6,562 nucleotides of DNA from Treponema sp. (GTDB lineage Bacteria; Spirochaetota; Spirochaetia; Treponematales; Breznakiellaceae), in the NCBI GenBank assembly GCA_031254795.1, contig JAIRTS010000185.1, positions 1-6,562 of the forward strand. The letters are read 5' to 3'. How positions within the stretch are numbered: position 1 is the stretch's first letter; the number at the start of each line of letters is the position of its first letter. Below are positions 1 to 5,246 of the stretch, in pieces. The notes beneath the pieces were generated by a model. It was not told the DNA's origin and did not search any database. It was given only the letters and a program-made list of their open reading frames with translations. Position numbers and translations under genes: made by a program.

Positions 1-82
1 CCTTCTTTCGATATTTCGGTGCGATTACCGCATGATACTTACATTCCCGTTTGGCATGCGCTAAACTTTGCCATTCTTTCAT
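1..82 (-). CDS. tnpA: IS200/IS605-family transposase TnpA, N-terminal part
   Basis: This is the start of a Y1-type (HUH) tyrosine transposase that would cut and rejoin single-stranded element ends. Only 27 residues are in the window; the HUH motif and catalytic tyrosine lie beyond base 1. The N-terminus begins MKEWQSLAHAKREC and continues with KYHAVIAPKYRKK, the characteristic opening of IS200-like TnpA (family pattern: SLAHT.W.CKYHVVF.PKYRRK). The start is the ATG at 82-80, because an AGGAG lies seven bases or less upstream (88-92 on the plus strand) and the homology begins there. It is not visible whether the gene is intact outside the window. Translation is probably limited by the leader hairpin described separately. 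Codons and bases here are less GC-rich than in the tract from 355 onwards. Confidence 0.85.
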   Translation of the reverse strand, partial: MKEWQSLAHAKRECKYHAVIAPKYRKK

Positions 83-86
83 CTGT

Positions 87-124
87 ACTCCTGTTCCTGC
101 CTTCTCAGGGGCTTCCTCAGGAGT
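87..124 (-). promoter_or_regulatory. Leader hairpin sequestering the tnpA ribosome binding site
   Basis: Seven perfectly complementary bases (ACTCCTG at 87-93 and CAGGAGT at 118-124 on the plus strand) are followed inwards by a symmetric five-base internal loop (TTCCT on both sides) and a GCC/GGC stem (99-101 with 110-112). In the minus-strand transcript the AGGAG of tnpA lies in the inner arm of the outer stem, four bases or so from the ATG. In IS200 a leader hairpin is known to occlude the tnpA RBS and keep transposase levels low, and this structure fits the same role. The pairing is seen directly; the regulatory effect is inferred from the family. Confidence 0.6.
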
Positions 125-157
125 GCTTTATATCATTCCTTGATTCGTATCACGCAC

Positions 158-177
158 ATCACGGCATAGCCGGTGAT
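158..177. repeat. Bulged hairpin, candidate left-end recognition site of the IS200/IS605 element
   Basis: ATCAC-GGC at 158-165 pairs with GCC-GTGAT at 169-177 around an ATA loop, leaving one unpaired G (172). A short imperfect palindrome with a single bulge near each tip is the site recognised by IS200/IS605 TnpA dimers. The hairpin lies upstream of tnpA outside the leader stem, which is the expected place. The flanking tetranucleotide target could not be identified. Confidence 0.45.
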
Positions 178-263
178 TTTATCAATTGCAATAATAATTG
201 TAACTATTCATCTATATCGGGATTTACGTCGGTATTGTAGTCTTTCTGAAAAAAGGAAGGACT

Positions 264-338
264 ATGTATAATAAATCAATAGTATTTGGGGATATTAACT
301 ATGACGATGGTAAAGAAAAATTTCAGAAGAATGAGTAA
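264..338 (+). CDS. Short ORF with strong RBS, possibly a truncated gene start
   Basis: A 24-residue frame (MYNKSIVFGDINYDDG followed by KEKFQKNE) opens with ATG at 264, three bases after an AAGGAAGG tract at 253-260, an unusually good Shine-Dalgarno for this window. I do not recognise the peptide. It is hydrophilic, with no signal sequence or membrane segment. It lies in AT-rich DNA just before an abrupt change to GC-rich sequence near 355. The same frame continues past its TAA, with one further stop at 423-425, to 830 and through the 21-bp repeat. It may therefore be a real small peptide, the surviving 5' end of a gene cut by an insertion or deletion, or the start of a decayed repeat protein. 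The start signals are convincing; a function is not assignable. Confidence 0.35.
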   Translation: MYNKSIVFGDINYDDGKEKFQKNE

Positions 339-557
339 TTAAATGAATATATAAAAGCAGCGGACACTTCGCATAACAGGGCTGTAGGCGGCAGGGACGC
401 GGAGGCTCGCGCCGCGCGTACATAGAACGCGCCGCCAAGCGCGGGCGGCTTTTCGCGGCCGCCGGCCCCGCCGGTTTCCGCGCGGCCCCTCTTTATGGGC
501 GGCGCGGCGGGTCTCCGCCGTCAAATCAAGCGGCGAGCCTGTCCCGCAAATCTTCCC
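339..557. other. Short gene-free segment entering a GC-rich tract
   Basis: From about 355 the DNA turns strongly GC-rich. I see no gene with start signals or recognisable similarity. Two adjacent GC hairpins are present at 431-453 and 462-477. The last stretch, 537-557, resembles a worn 21-bp repeat unit, so the repeat array may once have extended further left. Open frames here are the usual by-product of GC-rich sequence. Confidence 0.4.
431..453 (+). terminator. Candidate intrinsic terminator
   Basis: GCCGCC (431-436) and GGCGGC (444-449) form a perfect six-base GC stem around a seven-base loop and are followed directly by TTTT (450-453). The T-tract is short. A second hairpin, CCGGC-CCC-GCCGG with TTT after it, lies at 462-477. 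Together they could end plus-strand transcription started before the short ORF at 264. In such GC-rich DNA chance hairpins are common, so confidence is modest. Confidence 0.35.
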
Positions 558-830
558 GACATGTCGGCAAAATCTTTCGACATGAAGGCGAAGTCTCCCG
601 ACATGTCGGCGAAAATCTCCGACATGAAGGCGAAGTCTCCCGACATGAAGGCGAAGTCTCCCGACATGACGGCGAAATCTCCCGACATGAAGGCGGAACT
701 TCCCGACATGAAGGCGAAAATCGCCGACATGAAGGCGAAATTTCTCTTTACAAACAGAGGAACAGGGCGTATGATGGACACATATAACGGCGCGGACGTC
801 TCACGCCGTCGCGCTTTTGAAACCGGGTGA
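495..830 (+). CDS. Possible heptapeptide-repeat protein or its remnant
   Basis: An open frame of 111 codons starts with ATG at 495 and contains the repeat array as residues 22-84. Its consensus heptad is DMKAKSP, with S, A, K, T and E substitutions that keep D and M fixed. The prolines every seven residues argue against a continuous coiled coil. The rest of the frame (an Arg/Gly-rich head and a 27-residue tail) is not recognised. No Shine-Dalgarno precedes the ATG, and the upstream same-frame sequence is interrupted by stops at 423-425 and 336-338. The minus strand is equally open. Conserved D-M positions could reflect protein selection or simply young duplication of DNA. I treat coding as possible, not shown. 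Confidence 0.25.
   Translation: MGGAAGLRRQIKRRACPANLPDMSAKSFDMKAKSPDMSAKISDMKAKSPDMKAKSPDMTAKSPDMKAELPDMKAKIADMKAKFLFTNRGTGRMMDTYNGADVSRRRAFETG
558..746. repeat. Nine-unit 21-bp tandem repeat
   Basis: Nine directly adjacent units of exactly 21 bp begin at 558, 579, 600, 621, 642, 663, 684, 705 and 726. Every unit opens with GACATG and has GGC at unit positions 9-11. The next ten bases vary most, mainly among AAGTCTCCC-like forms. Units 2, 4 and 5 (579, 621 and 642) are identical. Units 1 and 3 contain the palindrome GACATGTC. There are no spacers, so this is a minisatellite and not a CRISPR array. Because 21 is a multiple of three, the array is open on both strands: read forwards it gives a D-M-K-A-K-S-P heptad, read backwards G-D-F-A-F-M-S. 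A worn extra copy precedes it at about 537-557. Confidence 0.95.
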
Positions 831-1044
831 GCGCCCCTTTCTCGCTTATCGGACATATATCCCCAAGCTCCGGCGACGCCGCCGTCCCGCCAAAGGATTT
901 CCCTTCGGCCAGGCATAGGAATGCCAGCCGCAGCAAATCATGGGCGCTCTTTATCGCCCGTCCCCGCGTGAACGCCCCAAGCTCTTTCGCCTTCTCTTCC
1001 CTCCCTTCGGGCATAACCGACAGCAACCGCTTGAAACCTGGGAC
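814..1044 (-). pseudogene. N-terminal fragment of an IS4-type transposase
   Basis: The minus-strand translation reads VPGFKRLLSVMPEG, then a region with KAKELGAFTRGR, DLLRLAFLCLAEGKSFGGTA and LTRFQKR. This is the helical N-terminal region of a subgroup of IS4-type DDE transposases (family pattern: KELGA..R.REIK...DLLRL.FLYLTEGKSF..TA followed by ISK.AV..R). Several expected residues are altered, for example PEL where a leucine-rich turn is usual and SEKGAL in place of SKKAV. Similarity stops at about 814, so the catalytic DDE core is missing, and 66 bases later the 21-bp repeat begins. No start codon with an RBS is evident and the frame is merely open upstream. It is a dead fragment of a different subgroup from the transposase at 5247-6232. 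Confidence 0.6.
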
Positions 1045-1603
1045 GCCCGGGCCGCTCTTGACCGCAGTCGGCGCGAAGACGGCGTCCCGGGAGGCTATCC
1101 GGCGGACATAAAAAAACGGGCTTGAACCCTGGCGAAGCCGGGAATGGCGCGCGGAGCGCGCGCGGAGCAGAGCCCGCGATGTCTTCATGTTTGCGGCCCC
1201 GCTTGAAGGCCGGAGGAGGGCTGAGGCGACGGAGCGGCGGGCCGGGCGGAGCGAACAAGGCGCGTGGCGGAAGCGGATTTTTCGCGCGCCTGGAAAATCG
1301 TCGTGGCGAAGGGCAATCTGAACGCGCGTATGGCGGCTTCGCCGCGCGGGCGTTTTCCGCCGGAAGAAGCGTGGCGGACAAAGGGCGAACTGAGGTCGCG
1401 CCGCGCGCCGAAGCGCGGAGGCCGGCTGAACATGGCGGAGATGGATCTGGGTGTGACAAACCACCGGTGGCTGTCACGGCGGACGCCCGCGATAGAGCGG
1501 ACGCGGAAAGATGCGGAGCGGGAAAACTCGCGAAACCAATCGGCGTTTTGCCGCCGCCGCCGTCAAACTCAAACGGCTTCACCCGCAGTTTGAATCTGAC
1601 TGA
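1045..1603. other. GC-rich segment with no recognisable gene
   Basis: About 560 bases of strongly GC-rich DNA. Long open frames overlap in several frames on both strands, but their products are low-complexity Arg/Ala/Gly/Pro sequences without a domain, RBS or consistent codon pattern, so I do not call a gene. Visible structure includes a GCGCGC-GGA-GCGCGC hairpin (1147-1161) and the dyad at 1453-1477. The segment may contain the upstream end of the transposase fragment at 814-1044 and other decayed insertion DNA. Confidence 0.5.
1453..1477. repeat. Strong dyad around CCACCGGTGG
   Basis: GTGACA (1453-1458), two A's, the perfect ten-base palindrome CCACCGGTGG (1461-1470), one C and TGTCAC (1472-1477) form a nested inverted repeat with eleven potential base pairs. 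It could be an operator for a dimeric regulator, a hairpin in an RNA, or a leftover insertion-element end. No T-tract follows, so it is not an intrinsic terminator. No intact gene adjoins it. Confidence 0.5.
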
Positions 1604-1969
1604 TTGCTAGCAGAGTGGCGGACTACGGCGAGTTCGCCCTTGTGTCCGTGTTTTAGCTTGCCTTTTCGGTTTCCTTGCCCATACGGCATTGAACGCATGG
1701 ACGCCGCGCTGGACACGCCGTCTTCGCCAGTACATACGCCGGCTGTTCGGTGTCCTTTGAGCGTGTCAATTTCAGTTACAAAGGCGCTGACGCACAGATG
1801 TGGCGGGCGGCAACGGCTTGCGAGCGTCCGCGCATTTCTCAAAGATGCGTTGCTTGCGCTACTGGACGAGGCGGCCGCCAGTTTTGATCCTGAAAATGAC
1901 GCGTTTATTCGGGAACCCATTCCGGAATTGACCCGGAACCGGATGGTCATTGTGATAGCCCATCGTTAA
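1604..1969 (+). pseudogene. Deleted and frameshifted ABC exporter (fused permease-ATPase)
   Basis: Remnants of an MsbA/MdlB-like half-transporter are in the right order but in two frames. The linker after the membrane domain is GIERMDAALDTP (from about 1685). The start of the nucleotide-binding domain, VSFERVNFSYKGADAQ, lies in another frame (1750-1797). The frame then returns for GGRQRLASVRAFLKD, a signature-motif region, and for LLALLDEAAASFDPEND, which holds Walker B and D-loop. Next comes IVIAHR, ending at the H-loop histidine, with a stop straight after. The Walker A P-loop and Q-loop are missing: about 100 residues have been deleted at about 1798-1800. Traces of further frame-shifted sequence may run to about 2000. 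No functional product is possible. A working partner or homologue is not in the window. The family call is firm because three independent motifs occur in order. Confidence 0.8.
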
Positions 1970-2009
1970 GGCGCGACGGGCGAGGATTGTTTCTAAAGGT
2001 TCGGAAGGC

Positions 2010-3290
2010 TCAGGCGCTTGCCTGCCGTACACACGCGATTACATGGTCGACCATTTCCTCTGTCATGCCGGGCCACAGGGGGAGTGAGACTTCCTGCTTG
2101 AACATCTTAAACGATTCAGGCAAATCGTTATCTTCAAAACCGTATCTGTTCCTGTAATAGGGCATGGTATGGAGCGGAATAAAATGTACGGACGCGCCGA
2201 CGCCCAATGTTCGCGCTGTTTGGATAAAGGCGTCTCGGTTGATTGAAGGATGCAACCGCAACGGGTACAAGTGTCTGGCATCGCCGGGACCGGTCGCCGG
2301 AATAATGAAGCGTTCGTCGCCGGAAAAAGCCACGTCGTATTGGGCGGCTATACGCTTCCGCATGGCAAGCAACTCCACGCACCGCGAAAGCTGAACCCGT
2401 CCCAGCGCGGAAAGAATGTCCGGCAGGTTGTATTTATACCCCGGAGAAGACACCTCGTAGCGCCACGACGCTCTTGTGTCCGTGTACCGGCTCCATATAG
2501 TTCTATCTATACCGTGCGAGCGCATGATGGAGATGCGATCCGCCAACTCCTTATGGCGCGTCGCCACCATGCCGCCTTCGCCTGTGGCGAGCGGTTTTGT
2601 CGCATAGAAAGAAAAGACTCCCGCGTCTCCGATAGTCCCCGCCCAGCCGGCGTCCATTGCTGATGGAAAACTATGAGCCGCGTCTTCAATCACTTTGAGA
2701 TCGTACCGCGCCGCAATAGCCATGATTGCGTTCATGTCGCAGGGAAGCCCGCCGTAATGAACCGGCGTCACCGCTTTAGGGGCGCCTTTGGGTCCGAAGC
2801 CGCTTTGCGCGCCACGCCGCGCCGGATACGCGCATTCGCCAGCTAAAAGCCTCCGTACCGCAGCTTCCAGGGCGTTGGGATCCATGTGAAACGTTTCCGG
2901 CGCCGTATCCACAAAAACCGGCTCCGCGTCCAGATAGCGGACAACTTCCGCTGTCGAAGCGAATGTGTAAGACGGCGCCAGCACAAGATCGCCCTTCCCT
3001 ATCCCGCAGGCTTCCAGCGCGAGGTGCAGTCCGCTTGTCGCGGAATTCACCGCGAGGCAACGCAAAGCCGGATCGCTGTCAGCGGGTTCCAAAGGCTCCA
3101 TATTCGCGGAATCTAGAAATTCCGCGATGTTTCTTGGCGTTCCGGACGTTAAAAATGAGGCGAATTCTCGCTCAAACGCGAGTGTCTCTCCCCCTGTAGT
3201 CAGCCAGCCTGATCGGAGGACTCTGAGACATGAGGCTTCTTCTTCTTTTCCGATAAAAGGGCGGGCGAACGGGATATTCATCTGCTTCAT
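2010..3290 (-). CDS. DegT/DnrJ/EryC1/StrS-family PLP-dependent aminotransferase
   Basis: Members transfer an amino group, usually from glutamate, to a keto-sugar nucleotide for lipopolysaccharide, capsule or glycan synthesis in the cytoplasm. From the ATG at 3290 the protein has 426 residues. The N-terminus (IPFARPFIGKEEE, then RSGWLTTG) is typical. The cofactor site shows VNSATSGLHLAL near 82-92, EDAAHS near 202-207 with the PLP-contacting Asp, and FYATKPLATGEGG with the Schiff-base Lys at about 232. GYKYNLPD follows near 284, and the C-terminal region holds HFIPLHTMPYY. Two segments, about residues 48-77 and 150-173, are extra compared with the usual roughly 370-390 residue enzymes. ATG codons at 3290 and 3281 are both possible; neither has a Shine-Dalgarno, and family alignment slightly favours 3281. 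The gene appears intact. The exact sugar is not determinable from sequence; WecE-, ArnB- and PseC-like roles are all possible. Confidence 0.9.
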   Translation of the reverse strand: MKQMNIPFARPFIGKEEEASCLRVLRSGWLTTGGETLAFEREFASFLTSGTPRNIAEFLDSANMEPLEPADSDPALRCLAVNSATSGLHLALEACGIGKGDLVLAPSYTFASTAEVVRYLDAEPVFVDTAPETFHMDPNALEAAVRRLLAGECAYPARRGAQSGFGPKGAPKAVTPVHYGGLPCDMNAIMAIAARYDLKVIEDAAHSFPSAMDAGWAGTIGDAGVFSFYATKPLATGEGGMVATRHKELADRISIMRSHGIDRTIWSRYTDTRASWRYEVSSPGYKYNLPDILSALGRVQLSRCVELLAMRKRIAAQYDVAFSGDERFIIPATGPGDARHLYPLRLHPSINRDAFIQTARTLGVGASVHFIPLHTMPYYRNRYGFEDNDLPESFKMFKQEVSLPLWPGMTEEMVDHVIACVRQASA

Positions 3291-3297
3291 ACGTCTA

Positions 3298-3326
3298 AGC
3301 CTATGCGTGACCGGCTTGATTGTCAA
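3298..3326 (-). promoter_or_regulatory. Candidate sigma-70-type promoter of the aminotransferase gene
   Basis: On the minus strand a perfect TTGACA (3326-3321) is followed after 17 bases by TAGGCT (3303-3298), a weak -10 match. Transcription would start about seven bases further, at or beside the ATG at 3290, giving a leaderless or nearly leaderless mRNA. That agrees with the lack of a Shine-Dalgarno before either candidate start codon. Confidence 0.45.
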
Positions 3327-3341
3327 GAGCGCCGGTTTGAT
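3310..3341. promoter_or_regulatory. Direct repeat and dyad overlapping the -35 box
   Basis: On the plus strand, CCGGCTTGAT (3311-3320) recurs as CCGGTTTGAT (3332-3341), 21 bases apart start to start, which is two helical turns. The same segment holds an interrupted inverted repeat: ACCGGC (3310-3315) with GCCGGT (3331-3336), and TTGA (3316-3319) with TCAA (3323-3326). It covers the TTGACA of the aminotransferase promoter and lies between the hydrolase stop and that gene. It could be an operator, or a hairpin at the end of the hydrolase transcript, though no T-tract follows. Confidence 0.35.
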
Positions 3342-3370
3342 TCACAGGCGATGCCTCGCGCCTCGCGGCG

Positions 3371-4312
3371 CTACCCGCAGTACTTTTCTATATAGTCGTT
3401 CATCGCTTTGACTACACGCGCTTCCACCGTTTTGTCATAGCGCGCCGCGCCACGCGTCGGTCCGCTTTTAATTAATTTCGCTCCCAGGTAATGGCCGACG
3501 CCGGAGTACAGGGCGATAAAACAATGGTCAACGCCGAACACATTGAACACGCTGTTTAGAGCCGATGAATTGGCGTATGGCACTATCCTGTCCGCCACGT
3601 CGTGTACGATGATGGTGGGAGGGGTGTCGCCCGCGACAAAAGTGATGGGAGAAATGTCGGACAGAAGTCTGCGACCGGTTTCGCTGTACCCTTCCTCGGT
3701 AATGTCGCCTTCCACCGGATGATAGCCGGTGGCTTTTTCGGACACCTGATAAAATAATTTGAGCCACCTCAGTTTCTTGAAGTTATACACAAAGGCAAGG
3801 TCGCTTAAATCCGTTGGCCCCGCCATGCTTATACAGAACGCCACCGGTATAGGAGCGGTTTTGTGGTACTTGTAAGCGTACAACATAGAGAGATGACCGC
3901 CTGATGAATGTCCCATAATGATGAGTTTCTTGGCGTCCAACTTTTGTTGCGAGCAGAATTCCCGTGTGCAGGCGATTGCGGCGGACACGTCATCCACCAG
4001 ATCCACGAGGCGCGTGTTTTCGTCAATATACCGGTGGTTCATGGACGCGACAACGAATCTGTCCCTGAATGCGTCCAAGAAGGTGGGGCGATTCTTTTTG
4101 TCACCGTACATCCATATCCCGCCGTGAATAAACAAGATGACGCAGGACGCGCCGCCTGCCGCCGCAGTCGCTATCTGCGGAATTGAAATGTCCAGCGTGT
4201 TCCGCGTGTAAGAGCCGTACCGTAGATCTGTCCACGCCGCCCAACGAACATCCTGCGGCGTTTTTTTGAGCGGTTTGAATAATCCAAATAAACCGGCGTT
4301 ATGTTTTTGCAA
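3371..4312 (-). CDS. Alpha/beta hydrolase (esterase/lipase-like)
   Basis: The enzyme should hydrolyse an ester or related bond with a Ser-His-Asp triad. From the chosen start it has 313 residues. ILFIHGGIWMYGDK near residues 59-72 carries the HGG oxyanion-hole motif of the hormone-sensitive-lipase and BD-FAE-like groups. GHSSGG near 134-139 is the nucleophile elbow, with Ser about 136. VADRIVPY supplies the likely Asp near 241, and GVGHYLG the likely His near 274. No signal peptide or membrane segment is seen, so it is probably cytoplasmic. I chose the TTG at 4312 because a full AAGGAG (4319-4324) lies six bases upstream; the TTG/ATG codons at 4390 and 4384 have no RBS and would add about 26 Arg/Lys-rich residues unlike the family. 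It lies 86 bases downstream of the DUF2135 gene on the same strand with no clear terminator between, so co-transcription is likely. The substrate is unknown. Confidence 0.85.
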   Translation of the reverse strand: MQKHNAGLFGLFKPLKKTPQDVRWAAWTDLRYGSYTRNTLDISIPQIATAAAGGASCVILFIHGGIWMYGDKKNRPTFLDAFRDRFVVASMNHRYIDENTRLVDLVDDVSAAIACTREFCSQQKLDAKKLIIMGHSSGGHLSMLYAYKYHKTAPIPVAFCISMAGPTDLSDLAFVYNFKKLRWLKLFYQVSEKATGYHPVEGDITEEGYSETGRRLLSDISPITFVAGDTPPTIIVHDVADRIVPYANSSALNSVFNVFGVDHCFIALYSGVGHYLGAKLIKSGPTRGAARYDKTVEARVVKAMNDYIEKYCG

Positions 4313-4398
4313 GTGGGTCTCCTTGTGAATTGCCCTGTCCTTCCGGGCGAGGCGCGGGAAAGTGTCGCCGCCACGCGGCTTCATGTACAATCGCGCCG

Positions 4399-5190
4399 TT
4401 AACGCTCAATTACGTTGACCGGCTCAACCCGATTCCGGGCAATATCGCACACATTCCACCGGATTCCAGCACCTGAAGACGGAACCGTAAACGTTTCTAA
4501 AAGCCGGTCTCTGTTATACACCCGAATGGTCGCCCCTGAACGGGACAAGGCGGTGGACGTTTTGTCGTTCCGGTTGGTGTAGTCGATCACATAGAGGTGA
4601 TAGACCCCGCTCCCTTCAGCGCGGGTGACGGTGATGGTTTCAGGACCATAGCCGCTGGTATCGTCCCGATCCAATTTCGCGCTTCCATCCGCCAGAGTTC
4701 GCATATTCCGGTATGAGATATGATAACCCCCTTGTTTCTCAAAGTGGATGTCCAAGTCCGCGGGCTTTTCCCCCCAATCCAGCACGAACCGGAAATCTCC
4801 ATCCAATCCCGGAGAAATGGAGAACCAGTTGTTAATCACCGTGGAGACCTGAATCTTAAAAGGAATGGAAGTGGTGATGAAGCCTTCCTTTGCAAACACC
4901 ATGGTGAAACTGCCGTCATCCCGCTTGGGAAACGCGATGACGCCCTGTCTGTCTGTAACAAAACTGCCGATTCCCGGTATATCCACCGTCGCGCCCGGTA
5001 TGGGCTTTCCATCAAGGGCGTTGGCGAAGCGCATGGGAATGAGGCCATTCAGTTTCATTATCGCCATATCGGACAATATCATGGCTTTTTCCACGTCCGT
5101 CCCGGCGAAGGGAAAATCCACGCTCTGGCTGTACGCCGCCGTCCCGATCCATAGTACCGCAAGCAACAAAACGCTTGTTTTTTTCGACAT
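4399..5190 (-). CDS. Secreted DUF2135 (YfaP-like) protein with a carboxypeptidase-regulatory-like domain
   Basis: The 263-residue product begins with a signal peptide: basic MSKK, a hydrophobic core (SVLLLAVLWIGTAAY) and likely cleavage near residues 20-22. No lipobox cysteine is seen, so it is probably periplasmic or exported. Residues about 57-125 look like a carboxypeptidase-regulatory-like beta sandwich (GKPIPGATVDIPGIGSFVTD, then a G-x-I-AFP turn). Residues about 134-258 match DUF2135: FVLDWGEKPADLDIHFE, GGYHISYRN, LDRDDTSGYGPETITVT and YHLYVIDYTNR, then SRSGATIRVY. The Asp/Asn-rich motifs suggest a metal-binding beta fold, but no enzymatic role is established. The start ATG at 5190 follows AAAGGAG (5197-5203) by six bases. 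It is first of three minus-strand genes. The reading frame is intact and the protein may act at the cell surface. Confidence 0.85.
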   Translation of the reverse strand: MSKKTSVLLLAVLWIGTAAYSQSVDFPFAGTDVEKAMILSDMAIMKLNGLIPMRFANALDGKPIPGATVDIPGIGSFVTDRQGVIAFPKRDDGSFTMVFAKEGFITTSIPFKIQVSTVINNWFSISPGLDGDFRFVLDWGEKPADLDIHFEKQGGYHISYRNMRTLADGSAKLDRDDTSGYGPETITVTRAEGSGVYHLYVIDYTNRNDKTSTALSRSGATIRVYNRDRLLETFTVPSSGAGIRWNVCDIARNRVEPVNVIER

Positions 5191-5211
5191 AGCTCGCTCC
5201 TTTCTTTATGT

Positions 5212-5229
5212 ATTATAGACATTATTATA
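5212..5229 (-). promoter_or_regulatory. Tandem TATAAT boxes upstream of the DUF2135 gene
   Basis: Two perfect -10 hexamers on the minus strand (5217-5212 and 5229-5224) lie 12 bases apart in an AT-rich stretch, 22-39 bases before the ATG. The more distal one has a poor -35 match, TGGTAA, 17 bases upstream; neither has a good TTGACA. They could give alternative transcription starts for the DUF2135-hydrolase pair. Confidence 0.5.
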
Positions 5230-5246
5230 ACACAAGAAAGAGGCTA

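Larger units (their letters stand above)
1..180 (-). mobile_element. 5' end of an IS200/IS605-family element (partial)
   Basis: The element is read on the minus strand and leaves the window at base 1. Visible parts are the first 27 codons of a Y1-type transposase (82-2), a leader hairpin over its ribosome binding site (87-124) and a bulged hairpin further out (158-177), which sits where these elements carry their left-end transposase recognition hairpin. Members of this family transpose as single strands and have no terminal inverted repeats or target duplication, so the outer tip cannot be placed exactly; I put it near 180-200, in AT-rich sequence. The family call is strong and the boundary is an estimate. 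Confidence 0.7.

Noticed and set aside
186..226. Promoter for the short ORF at 264
   Set aside because: TTGCAA and TTGTAA occur, but no -10 box at proper spacing scores well; AT-rich DNA gives such partial matches by chance.
19..240. Plus-strand ORF of 73 codons over the IS200 leader
   Set aside because: It has no RBS, and it is antisense to tnpA, its leader hairpin and the element end, which explain the sequence better.
339..524. Arg-rich minus-strand ORF of 61 codons
   Set aside because: It is basic low-complexity sequence across GC hairpins, without start signals or recognisable similarity.
558..746. CRISPR array
   Set aside because: Units are contiguous 21-mers with no unique spacers, and no cas gene is present.
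521..916. Minus-strand gene through the 21-bp repeat (G-D-F-A-F-M-S heptads)
   Set aside because: Openness follows from a repeat length divisible by three; there is no RBS before the candidate ATG at 916 and no recognisable domain.
938..1610. Long overlapping ORFs on both strands in the GC-rich tract
   Set aside because: Low-complexity Arg/Ala/Pro/Gly products, no start signals, and several frames open at once, as expected from GC-rich non-coding DNA. Only 814-1044 shows family similarity.
2011..2024. CAGGC-GCTT-GCCTG hairpin at the aminotransferase 3' end as a terminator
   Set aside because: It lies inside the final codons and is not followed by a T-run in the direction of transcription.
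3358..3371. GCGCC-TCGC-GGCGC hairpin at the hydrolase stop as a terminator
   Set aside because: The stem is short, overlaps the stop codon and has no T-tract on the minus strand.
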